DNA of 47,555 bases, from the NCBI GenBank assembly GCA_034437515.1, contig DAOTTX010000443.1, positions 1 to 47,555 on the forward strand, read 5' to 3'. The position numbers and the translations under genes were made by a program. Positions within the stretch are counted from its first letter, which is position 1. Every line of letters starts with the position of its first letter. Shown one piece after another: positions 1 through 8,408 of the stretch. Source of the DNA: DAOTTX01 sp034437515 (lineage in GTDB: Bacteria > Chloroflexota > Anaerolineae > Aggregatilineales > Phototrophicaceae). The notes below the pieces were generated by a model. That model was given only the letters and a program-made list of their open reading frames with translations. It had not been told where the DNA came from and searched no databases.

Positions 1-206
1 ACTCTACTGAAAAAAGGTCATTTTGCCGAAAATTTGACCCGGTATCACACCACTTTGAACCTCTATAACCCACGTTTTTCGGGTCATATTGAGTTCTTTC
101 AGCGGAGTCATATACTTATCTTTGAAAATCTTACACTTTCTTTAGAATACCGCATCGTCCTTTCATTTTCAACGCATTTTTGCAAAAGCTTAACCGCCAT
201 TCGATT
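1..206. other. Left-edge non-coding stretch
   Basis: This AT-rich stretch lies downstream of the comM-like gene, which ends at 207 on the minus strand. A 73-codon open frame crosses it on the plus strand, but it runs into comM antisense, has no convincing ribosome binding site and no recognisable protein character. I see no tRNA, clear terminator or repeat in it. Confidence 0.5.
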
Positions 207-1748
207 CTACGTAACGGTTTGTTTAGGCCGGTATTGGATGGCTTCCGCGACATGATTGACCTCAATTTCATCACTGTTGGATAGGTCAGCAATGGTACGA
301 CTCAGCTTGAGTACGCGGTGATAAGATCGGGCGCTGAGCTGCATCCGCTTAACGGAAAGTTCGAGCAATTGCTTGGCTTCCGGCAGAAGGTTGCACATCA
401 CCTGCACTTCCCCGGTGCCCATATCCGCATTGGCGAACAGCGAAGGCAGGTCTTTAAAGCGTTCATACTGCCGAGCACGCGCCGCCTCTACCCGCGCACG
501 AATATTCGCTGAGGGTTCGCTCCGGTCGCTGCTCATGAGCTTATCATAATCCACACGCGGCACGTCGAGGTGAATATCAACGCGATCCATCAACGGCCCG
601 GAGAGCTTGGCCTGATAGCGTGAGATCATCGTCGGCGTACACGTACACCCACGAACAGGATCACCGTAATAACCACATGGACAAGGGTTCATCGCGCCGA
701 CCAGCAGAAAGTTCGCTGGAAAGGTCACGGTGCCACTGGCCCGGCTAATGGTCACGATCTTGTCTTCGATGGGCTGGCGCATGACCTCTAACGTTTTACC
801 GGAGTATTCCACCACTTCATCGAGGAACAACACCCCACGATGTGCCAGACTGATCTCACCGGGTTTGGGGATCGTCCCGCCGCCGACCAAACCGGCCTGT
901 GAGATCGTATGGTGCGGCGCACGGAAAGGACGCAAACGGATCAATGGATGATCGCCACGCAGCATATCCGCAATTGAGTAGATGCGCGTCACTTCGAGGG
1001 CTTCGTCGGTAGTCAATCGTGGTAGAATACCGGGCATCGCCCGCGCCAACAGGCTCTTGCCGACGCCGGGCGGCCCGACCATCAACACATTATGATTGCC
1101 CGCCGCGGCGATCTCCAACGCCCGCTTAACATGCTCTTGTCCCTTAACGTCGGAGAAATCCGTCAGGCCGGGCGGCAATTCGGCGGCGTGGTCTTCTTCG
1201 GTAATCTCGACGGTATACGAGTGAATCGGATTGAGATCATAAAGATGCTCAACAAGCGCCCCTAAACTTTCCACCGGGATGACCTCGATGCCCTGCACCA
1301 AAGCAGCCTCGGCAGCATCAATCGCGGGGACGTAGACCGTCTCAAAGCCTTCCTGGTAGGCGGTGTAGACCATCGGCATCACCCCTTTGACGTGTTCCAC
1401 CTTACCATTGAGTGACAGTTCGCCGATAAACAGTGCATTATCCAACGCACCCAACGGAATCTGGTCGGTCGCCGCCAGCACACCGACCGCCACCGCCAGA
1501 TCATAGGCCGTGCTGTGCTTGGGCAAATCCGCCGGAGATAGATTGACCACATAACCCTTATTAGGGAATTGCAACCCACTGTTTTTGATCGCCGCTCGCA
1601 CCCGCTCACGGCTCTCGCGGACGGCAGAACTCGCCAAACCAACAATAGTAAAGCTAGGTATCCCGGCGCGTGGGTTGAAGTCGGTCTGTACCTCAACGAT
1701 GCAGCCATCCAAACCGATCACGGCACAGGCACGGACGATTGCCAGCAT
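207..1748 (-). CDS. comM: ComM/YifB-family Mg-chelatase-like AAA+ ATPase
   Basis: The 513-residue product has the full length and order of the YifB/ComM family. An N-terminal ChlI/Lon-protease-like domain (about 1-170) is followed by an AAA+ Mg-chelatase core with Walker A GPPGVGKS at 225-232 and Walker B GVLFLDE at 305-311. A C-terminal helical domain ends the protein. Four cysteines (C356, C358, C368, C370) form the CPCG...CTC cluster typical of the family. In naturally transformable bacteria ComM is a hexameric helicase that promotes branch migration during integration of incoming DNA; here that role is inferred from family. The start is preceded by a purine-rich AAGGAAAGGAAA. The gene is transcribed away from the signalling operon at 1961 and shares a 212-bp intergenic region with it. 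Confidence 0.9.
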   Translation of the reverse strand: MLAIVRACAVIGLDGCIVEVQTDFNPRAGIPSFTIVGLASSAVRESRERVRAAIKNSGLQFPNKGYVVNLSPADLPKHSTAYDLAVAVGVLAATDQIPLGALDNALFIGELSLNGKVEHVKGVMPMVYTAYQEGFETVYVPAIDAAEAALVQGIEVIPVESLGALVEHLYDLNPIHSYTVEITEEDHAAELPPGLTDFSDVKGQEHVKRALEIAAAGNHNVLMVGPPGVGKSLLARAMPGILPRLTTDEALEVTRIYSIADMLRGDHPLIRLRPFRAPHHTISQAGLVGGGTIPKPGEISLAHRGVLFLDEVVEYSGKTLEVMRQPIEDKIVTISRASGTVTFPANFLLVGAMNPCPCGYYGDPVRGCTCTPTMISRYQAKLSGPLMDRVDIHLDVPRVDYDKLMSSDRSEPSANIRARVEAARARQYERFKDLPSLFANADMGTGEVQVMCNLLPEAKQLLELSVKRMQLSARSYHRVLKLSRTIADLSNSDEIEVNHVAEAIQYRPKQTVT

Positions 1749-1825
1749 AACGATTTCCTTTCCTTAACTATTAGGCACTAACGAAAGTATCGTACAGTAT
1801 TTGTAACACCGCAACAGTTAGGCTT

Positions 1826-1854
1826 TTGCTTGCGCACGAAAGTTAGCATACAAT
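1826..1854 (+). promoter_or_regulatory. Candidate sigma70-type promoter for the RR-Amt/HK-RR operon
   Basis: TTGCTT at 1826-1831 and TACAAT at 1849-1854 are separated by exactly 17 bp. They lie about 100 nt upstream of the response regulator start at 1961. The -35 matches the consensus at four of six positions and the -10 at five of six. The call rests on sequence match only. Confidence 0.45.
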
Positions 1855-1960
1855 GATGACATTCAAGTAGGCAAACAGATGAGCCTTGTCTATCGTTAAG
1901 CGGAGATTTGGACAACTTGTAGTACGCTTATACATAGTGCATGCGTGAAGGAGACCATTT

Positions 1961-2500
1961 ATGGCAGAGGACAAAATCCTCGTCGTCGATGACAACGAAA
2001 TGAACCGCGACATGCTCTCTCGTCGCCTGCAACGGCAGGGCTACGAGGTTGATGTCGCAGAACATGGTGAACGCTGTGTCGAGATGATGCAGGCGACGCC
2101 CTATGACCTCGTCTTGCTGGATATTATGATGCCCCGCATGAACGGATACGAGGTACTGCAACACGTCAAAGCGGATGATGCGCTCAAGCACATCCCGATT
2201 ATTATGATTTCCGCCGTTGATGACCTCGACAGCGTGGTGAAGTGCATCGAAATGGGTGCGGAAGATTATCTGTTCAAGCCCTTCAACCCGGTGCTGCTCA
2301 AAGCAAGAATTGGTGCCAGCCTCGACAAAAAACGCCAGATGGATGCCCAACAGCGCGGCGACAGCGATGCAGACTCTCCGGTTGCTGTTATTCTTGCTGC
2401 CGTTGAACAGCTAAAATCCGGTGACCTGGGGAAGCTCAACCCGGAGCAAACCATGCTGATTGAGCGTATTGCCATCCAGGCGAAACAGATCGAAGAATAA
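1961..2500 (+). CDS. CheY-like response regulator with a C-terminal extension
   Basis: The 179-residue protein has an N-terminal receiver domain (about 5-122) with the acidic pair D10/D11, phospho-acceptor D54 in LLDIMMP and conserved K106 in FKPF. The last 55 or so residues form a helical, charged tail with no recognisable DNA-binding or enzymatic domain, so output is probably through protein contact. GAAGGAG lies 8 nt upstream of the ATG. Only 28 bp separate it from the Amt-histidine kinase hybrid, so it is very likely co-transcribed with that sensor and is a candidate phosphorylation partner. Which receiver receives phosphate from which kinase cannot be read from sequence. Confidence 0.9.
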   Translation: MAEDKILVVDDNEMNRDMLSRRLQRQGYEVDVAEHGERCVEMMQATPYDLVLLDIMMPRMNGYEVLQHVKADDALKHIPIIMISAVDDLDSVVKCIEMGAEDYLFKPFNPVLLKARIGASLDKKRQMDAQQRGDSDADSPVAVILAAVEQLKSGDLGKLNPEQTMLIERIAIQAKQIEE

Positions 2501-2528
2501 AGTTATTGACTTGACGAAGGCATAAATC

Positions 2529-5500
2529 ATGGATGTTAACGAACTCTCGATTAACCTTGACCATTTTTGGGTACTGGTCAGCGCAGGACTCGTCTTTTTG
2601 ATGCAGGCGGGTTTTCTCTGCCTGGAAACTGGGATGACCCGTAGCAAGAATAATATCAACGTCGCCCTCAAAAATCTGGTAGATTTCAGTCTGACGACCA
2701 TCTTGTTCTGGTTGTTCGGGTTCGCATTCATGTTTGGGCCGAGCATCGGTAGCTTCATTGGCGGGTCTGGGTTTGAGGGTTTCGCGCCTGATTTCGACCC
2801 GACGTCTGAAGAGAGTGTCAGCGTAATCGTTTTCCTCATCTTCCAGATTATGTTCTGCGGCACAGCGGTGACGATCATCTCCGGTTCGGTCGCGGAACGG
2901 TTGAACTTCGGCAGCTATATCCTTATTACCACACTGATCTCCGGCCTGGTTTACCCGTTTTTTGGGCATTGGAGCTGGTCAAATTTGATCCCGACCTACA
3001 CTGATGGTGACACAGCCGGTTTCCTCGCAGAGCTGGGCTTTATCGATTTCGCTGGCTCATCGGTCGTACACAGTGTCGGTGGGTGGGCGGCGCTGGCGAT
3101 CTTACTTATCGTCGGGGCGCGTGCCGGGCGCTTCAGCGCAGATGGCACCTCGCGCAAAATCTCCGGCTCGAATATTCCGCTTTCGGCTTTCGGGGTGCTG
3201 TTGTTGTGGGTGGGCTGGTTCGGCTTTAACGGGGGCAGCACCCTGGCGATGAACAACCAGGTCATCCATGTGATCGCCAATACCGTGATCGGTGGCGCGG
3301 CCGGCATGACCACAGGCATGACTATCGGTTATTTCTTCCGGGGACGTACCGAGGTCGATCTGGTTATGAACGGCGCACTGGCGGGTCTGGTCGCCGTCAC
3401 TGCGAACTGCTTCGCCATTTCTACGTTAAACGCTGTAATTATCGGTGGCATCGGCGGCATCGTGATGTTCGTGATGGAGGAGGCACTCGAACGTTTTCAG
3501 ATCGACGATGCGGTCGGGGCCATCCCGGTGCATCTGGGTGCAGGGGTATGGGGCACTTTGGCCTTCGGCATCTTCGCGGATAGCCAGTATCTCGTCGCGG
3601 ACTCACGTGGGGAACAGATCCTCGTGCAACTGGTCGGCATCGTGGTCTGTGCGGTGTGGACGTTCGGCGTGGTTTACATGGTTCTGTCGATTTTCAACCG
3701 GATTTCGCCGCTGCGCGTCAGTCTTGAGGACGAAAAAATCGGGTTGAACGTCTCCGAACATGGCGCGACCACCGAACTCCTCGACCTGTTCAATGTGATG
3801 GACGAACAATCCAAGACCGGCAACCTGAGCCTGCGAGTCCCGGTAGAACCCTTTACCGAGGTTGGGCAGATCGCCACGCGCTACAACACGGTGATGGACG
3901 CGCTGGAAGAAGCCATCGCCCGGACGGAAGCTATCGTACATACCACGATGGATGGCATTGTCACCTTCTCGCGGGACGCGCTGGCGATCAACACGCTGAA
4001 CCCCGCCGCAGAAGCGATCTTCGGCATGTCATTGGAGCAACTCAAAGGGCAATCGGTCGCCTACTTAATCGATATGTCTGGTACTGAGCTTTCCCCGGAG
4101 GACACGAAGGCCATACGACGGGCAATTGATGAAATCGTCCATGCCGATGACTATCAGGAGGTCACCGGCCTGCGCGCAGATGGCACATCCTTCCCGATGG
4201 AGATGATGGTCACACAGGCCGTCGCCGGGAACACCGAGTTCTACGCCGGGACTTTCCGCGACATCACCCAACGTAAAGAAGCGGAGGAGGCCTTGCAACG
4301 CAGCGAGGAATACTTCCGCCTGATGATTCAGAACGCCTCGGACATCATCACGATTATCTCATCCAAAGGTCAAATCCGTTATCAATCGCCTTCGATAGAA
4401 GCTGTACTCGGCTACGAGAGTGACGAGATGATCGACGACAGTCTGTTCATCTACATTCACCCTGATGACTCAGCACAATTCGTCGGCTATCTGACGAAGG
4501 TCTTACGGCAAAAAGGGGCGGGTGAGTTGATCGAAGTGCGCTTCGTCCATGCGGATGGCTCGTGGCGCTTGATCCAAACGATCGCTAACAACCTGACGCA
4601 CATCCCATCAATCGGCGGCGTCGTGTTGAACTCACGTGATGTGACCCAACAGAAAGAAGCCGAGGCCGCATTACGCGAAACCGAAAACCGTTTCCGTGAT
4701 CTGTTTGAGGAATCCCCGGACGCTATTTTCGTGCAGGATACCAACGGAGTTATTCTCGATGTCAACCCGGCAGCCTGCGCCCTGGATGGACGTACCAGAC
4801 GGGAAATTGTTGGTGACTATTCGACGCGGTTAGTCCCTGAAGGCGGGCGGGATGACGACACCGTGATGAACTATTTTGAGGATGCACCGTCAAATTATGC
4901 GATTGACAGCTTTATCTATCGCCGTGATAACCGTGAAGTCCCGGTGGAGATTCGTGCCAGCCACATCGAATATGCAGGAACGCCAGCCGTACTGCTCCAC
5001 ATCCGCGACATCACCGAACGCAAAATCGCGGAGGCAGCGGTACGTGAAAGCGAAGCCAAATACCGCACTATTCTGGAAAACATCGAAGAAGGTTATTACG
5101 AGGTTGATCTCGAAGGCAATCTGACCTTCTTCAATGATGCGCTGACGAAGATCATGGGCTATGAAGCCGGAGAAATGCTCGGCATCAATAACCGAGATAT
5201 TATGACCGAGGAAGCGGCGGCTCACATCTTCGAGATCTTCAACCGGGTCTATGAGACGGATGAGATCGTCACGACGGATCACGTCGAAATCATCCAGGAA
5301 AGCGGAGAGCGCCGCTTCCTCGAAGTTTCCGCCGCCCCCATTTACAATCAGAATGACAAAACGGTCGGGTTCCGTGGGATCACCCGTGATGTGACCGAAC
5401 GCATCTACGCCGAAGAAGCCATGCAGCGACAGAACGCCTACCTCGCCGCGCTGCATGAAACCGCCCTCACCCTTATGAATCGTCTCGATGTGGGCGATCT

Positions 5501-7901
5501 GTTGCAAAGCATCATCACCCGTGCGGCAGAACTGACCCAGACCCGCAACGGCTTTATCTATCTCGTGGAAGACGACCGGCTCGAACTCAAGGTCGGCGTA
5601 GGTGTTTTCACAGAAATGATCGGTTTGCAACTCGAACGAGGAGAGGGCCTGGCAGGGCGCATCTGGGGCACCGGCAGACCGATGATTATCGGCGATTACA
5701 GCCAGTGGGAAGGCCGTCTCGACACGAATCTCTACAACGATATTGGTGCCTCCGTCGCCGCACCGCTGCGTCATGGTGAGGATGTCATCGGTGTGATTGG
5801 CGTCTCGCAGAGCGGCAACAGCGCACGGATGGAAGACGATGACGTCGAACTGATGACGCGCTTTGCGGAACTGGCGTCCCTCGCGTTAGACAACGCACAG
5901 TTGTTTACTTCCGCCCAGCAGGAACTTAGAGAGCGAAAACGTGCGGAGTCAGCATTGCTGATGAACCAGGCCAACCTCACCGCATTAATCGAAAACACGC
6001 AAGATTGGATCTGGTCAATTGATAGGCATTATCGTCTGGTGACATTCAATTCGACCGCGCATGATGTGTTCTTGGTCGTCTTTGACTCCGATCTCGAAGC
6101 CGGGGTCAATCTGCTCGACCAGCTACCGGCAGATATGCAGCAGACGTGGCGCACACGTTATGATCGTGCGCTGGCGGGCGAGCAGTTTTCCATTGAAGAT
6201 CGCTACGAACTGACCGAAGGCGTGCGTGACATCGAAATCTCTTACAATCCGATTATCACCAGCGATGGGCCGATCACGGGCGTTTCCTGCATAGCAAGGG
6301 ACATCACCGAACGTAAACAGTTCGAGCGTGAGCTTCAGATGGCGAAAGAAGCGGCGGAATCCGCGAACCGCGCCAAGAGCGCCTTCCTCGCCAACATGAG
6401 CCACGAGCTACGCACGCCACTCAACGCTATCATCGGCTACAGCGAAATGCTGGAAGAAGACGCGGTTGATTTCGGCTACGAGGATATGACACCCGACTTA
6501 GGAAAAATCCGGTCGGCGGGTAACCATCTGCTTGATTTGATTAACAGCATCCTTGATCTTTCTAAGATTGAGGCCGGGCGGATGGAACTCTACGTGGAAA
6601 CGTTCGACATCAAGGACATGCTGAACGACGTCGCCGTGACGATCAACCCACTGATCGAGAAAAATCACAACACATTGGAAGTCGAGATTGATGAGCAACT
6701 CGACCAGATGCGAGCCGACCTGACCAAAGTCCGGCAAGCACTGTTTAACCTGTTGAGCAACGCCGCCAAGTTCACCGAGGACGGCACCGTCAAGCTCTCC
6801 GCGTGGCTTGAAGTCGAGGCAGATGAGAATTGGGTCGTGCTTGAAGTCGCAGACAGCGGTATCGGTATGACGCAGGAACAACTCGACGCAGTCTTTCAGG
6901 AATTTACACAGGCGGATATTTCCACGACACGTAAATACGGCGGTACCGGGTTGGGCTTGACCATCAGCCGTCGCTTCTGCCAGATGATGGGGGGTGACAT
7001 CACCGTGCAAAGCGTGGTTGACGAAGGTACGACGTTCACCGTCATCCTACCCGTCCAGGTTGACGATGAGGGCGCAGAAGAAAAACTCCACGAGCCGGCC
7101 CCTATTCCAGAGCGATTCTTGCCTCGACAGAAAGTAAGCAGTGGCGGTCTGGTGCTGGTCATCGACGACGATGCCTCCGTGCGCGAACTGGTCGCCCGGT
7201 CACTCGTGCGAGAAGGCTTCACCGTAGAAACAGCCGTTGATGGCGCAACCGGCCTGGAAAAAGCACGCGAGATCAACCCTGACGCGATTACGTTAGACGT
7301 CATGATGACTGGCATGGATGGCTGGTCGGTGCTTTCCTTGCTCAAGGCAGACCCGGATCTACAGAAGATCCCGGTCGTGATGATTACCATCGTTGATGAT
7401 AAAAATCGAGGCTTCGCTCTAGGGGCATCGGGTTACTTGACCAAACCGATTGATCGTCAAGCGTTGGTAGAACTCATCAATCAGCACCGGCCCGGCGATC
7501 CCGATGCTGCTATGATGGGACAAATCCTGGTCGTCGAAGACGATGCCGACATCCGTGATATGCTCACCCGTACCCTGGAACGCGAAGGGTGGGCAGTCGA
7601 TGAAGCCGAGAACGGCGTGGTCGCCCTGGAGCGCGTCGAAGAGACCTTGCCCGATCTCATCCTACTCGACCTTATGATGCCACAAATGGACGGCTTCGAG
7701 TTCATCACGGCACTACAGAGGACGCCTGAGGGTCGGTCGATCCCCGTCGTCGTCGTCACGGCGAAAGACCTGACCGAAGAAGATCGGCGACGGTTGAACG
7801 GTTCCGTCGAGCAGATCGTTGCGAAACAAAGCAGTGATCGGGAACGTTTGCTGCAAGAGATTAGTGAGTTACTCGAAGCGCAGATGAAACGAGGAAACTA
7901 A
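2529..7901 (+). CDS. Ammonium transporter-hybrid histidine kinase fusion (Amt-5xPAS-GAF-HK-2xREC)
   Basis: This is a 1790-residue fusion. Residues 1-405 are a complete Amt/Rh-type ammonium channel with about 11 membrane segments. The twin pore histidines H181 and H335 are present, as are the binding-site Asp D173, F109 and F233 of the Phe gate, and S237. A HAMP-like linker (about 410-465) leads to PAS domains at about 466-583, 596-708, 720-832 and 845-958. A GAF domain (about 975-1125) and a fifth PAS (about 1148-1263) follow. Next come HisKA with phospho-acceptor H1292 in SHELRTPLN and an HATPase with N1411, G1 box DSGIGM at 1442 and G2 box GGTGLGL at 1471. The C-terminus carries REC1 (D1590, K1639) and REC2 (D1714), and in REC2 the usual KP is replaced by KQ at 1766. 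Amt-histidine kinase fusions that sense ammonium are known (Ks-Amt5 of Kuenenia). By analogy this is a membrane ammonium sensor; whether it conducts ammonium is unknown. Confidence 0.92.
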   Translation: MDVNELSINLDHFWVLVSAGLVFLMQAGFLCLETGMTRSKNNINVALKNLVDFSLTTILFWLFGFAFMFGPSIGSFIGGSGFEGFAPDFDPTSEESVSVIVFLIFQIMFCGTAVTIISGSVAERLNFGSYILITTLISGLVYPFFGHWSWSNLIPTYTDGDTAGFLAELGFIDFAGSSVVHSVGGWAALAILLIVGARAGRFSADGTSRKISGSNIPLSAFGVLLLWVGWFGFNGGSTLAMNNQVIHVIANTVIGGAAGMTTGMTIGYFFRGRTEVDLVMNGALAGLVAVTANCFAISTLNAVIIGGIGGIVMFVMEEALERFQIDDAVGAIPVHLGAGVWGTLAFGIFADSQYLVADSRGEQILVQLVGIVVCAVWTFGVVYMVLSIFNRISPLRVSLEDEKIGLNVSEHGATTELLDLFNVMDEQSKTGNLSLRVPVEPFTEVGQIATRYNTVMDALEEAIARTEAIVHTTMDGIVTFSRDALAINTLNPAAEAIFGMSLEQLKGQSVAYLIDMSGTELSPEDTKAIRRAIDEIVHADDYQEVTGLRADGTSFPMEMMVTQAVAGNTEFYAGTFRDITQRKEAEEALQRSEEYFRLMIQNASDIITIISSKGQIRYQSPSIEAVLGYESDEMIDDSLFIYIHPDDSAQFVGYLTKVLRQKGAGELIEVRFVHADGSWRLIQTIANNLTHIPSIGGVVLNSRDVTQQKEAEAALRETENRFRDLFEESPDAIFVQDTNGVILDVNPAACALDGRTRREIVGDYSTRLVPEGGRDDDTVMNYFEDAPSNYAIDSFIYRRDNREVPVEIRASHIEYAGTPAVLLHIRDITERKIAEAAVRESEAKYRTILENIEEGYYEVDLEGNLTFFNDALTKIMGYEAGEMLGINNRDIMTEEAAAHIFEIFNRVYETDEIVTTDHVEIIQESGERRFLEVSAAPIYNQNDKTVGFRGITRDVTERIYAEEAMQRQNAYLAALHETALTLMNRLDVGDLLQSIITRAAELTQTRNGFIYLVEDDRLELKVGVGVFTEMIGLQLERGEGLAGRIWGTGRPMIIGDYSQWEGRLDTNLYNDIGASVAAPLRHGEDVIGVIGVSQSGNSARMEDDDVELMTRFAELASLALDNAQLFTSAQQELRERKRAESALLMNQANLTALIENTQDWIWSIDRHYRLVTFNSTAHDVFLVVFDSDLEAGVNLLDQLPADMQQTWRTRYDRALAGEQFSIEDRYELTEGVRDIEISYNPIITSDGPITGVSCIARDITERKQFERELQMAKEAAESANRAKSAFLANMSHELRTPLNAIIGYSEMLEEDAVDFGYEDMTPDLGKIRSAGNHLLDLINSILDLSKIEAGRMELYVETFDIKDMLNDVAVTINPLIEKNHNTLEVEIDEQLDQMRADLTKVRQALFNLLSNAAKFTEDGTVKLSAWLEVEADENWVVLEVADSGIGMTQEQLDAVFQEFTQADISTTRKYGGTGLGLTISRRFCQMMGGDITVQSVVDEGTTFTVILPVQVDDEGAEEKLHEPAPIPERFLPRQKVSSGGLVLVIDDDASVRELVARSLVREGFTVETAVDGATGLEKAREINPDAITLDVMMTGMDGWSVLSLLKADPDLQKIPVVMITIVDDKNRGFALGASGYLTKPIDRQALVELINQHRPGDPDAAMMGQILVVEDDADIRDMLTRTLEREGWAVDEAENGVVALERVEETLPDLILLDLMMPQMDGFEFITALQRTPEGRSIPVVVVTAKDLTEEDRRRLNGSVEQIVAKQSSDRERLLQEISELLEAQMKRGN

Positions 7902-7906
7902 CCTGC

Positions 7907-8272
7907 ATGACGAAAATCCTGGTGGTTGAAGACAACGAGATGAATCTCGATATGCTCTCCCGGCGGCTTTCCCGCCGGGGCTATGACGTGCTGATTGCAA
8001 CTGATGGCGCACAGGGCGTCAAGCTGGCCCGTAGCGAAAAGCCCGACCTAATCTTGATGGATATGAGCCTACCGGTCATGGACGGCTGGCAGGCCACCCG
8101 TGAGATCAAAGCGGACGCGGAAATTGAGCATATTCCCGTTATTGCTCTCACCGCGCACGCCATCACCGGTGACCGTGAGAAAGCCCTCGCCGCTGGCTGC
8201 GACGAATACGAAACTAAGCCGATCAAGTTCCCCGAACTGTTGGAGAAGATTAAATCCTTCCTTGATGAATGA
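7907..8272 (+). CDS. Single-domain CheY/DivK-like response regulator
   Basis: At 121 residues this is a bare receiver domain: acidic residues E8/D9, phospho-acceptor D52 in LILMDMSLP, the T82 switch region, and K104 in YETKP. The gene begins 5 nt after the stop of the Amt-kinase hybrid, so translation is probably coupled. Its first 20 residues resemble those of the response regulator at 1961 (EDNEMN.DMLSRRL), which suggests that the two receivers flanking the sensor are paralogues. Like DivK-type proteins it has no output domain, so it probably acts as a phosphorelay shuttle or binds a target protein. Confidence 0.9.
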   Translation: MTKILVVEDNEMNLDMLSRRLSRRGYDVLIATDGAQGVKLARSEKPDLILMDMSLPVMDGWQATREIKADAEIEHIPVIALTAHAITGDREKALAAGCDEYETKPIKFPELLEKIKSFLDE

Positions 8273-8408
8273 CAATGAGGTCAGTGTGTGATTTCTGAAT
8301 TACGCTTAAAATCGTAAGATTCTTCTAACGTTTGTCCTGAAATTACGATTCTGAGATTATGATTATATTGTCAGAACAGACATACTTATGCTATTCGGAG
8401 AAATTTTT

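Noticed and set aside
34..255. 73-codon plus-strand frame at the left edge
   Set aside because: It has no ribosome binding site, low-complexity aromatic content, and its end overlaps the comM-like gene antisense.
4890..5774. Long minus-strand frame (294 codons) inside the Amt-kinase gene
   Set aside because: It is an antisense shadow of the PAS/GAF coding region; the plus frame has clear domain motifs throughout.
8298..8347. Repeated AATTACG motif upstream of the Ser/Thr kinase gene
   Set aside because: Two copies of a 7-mer in AT-rich sequence are not distinguishable from chance, and no promoter with normal spacing was found there.
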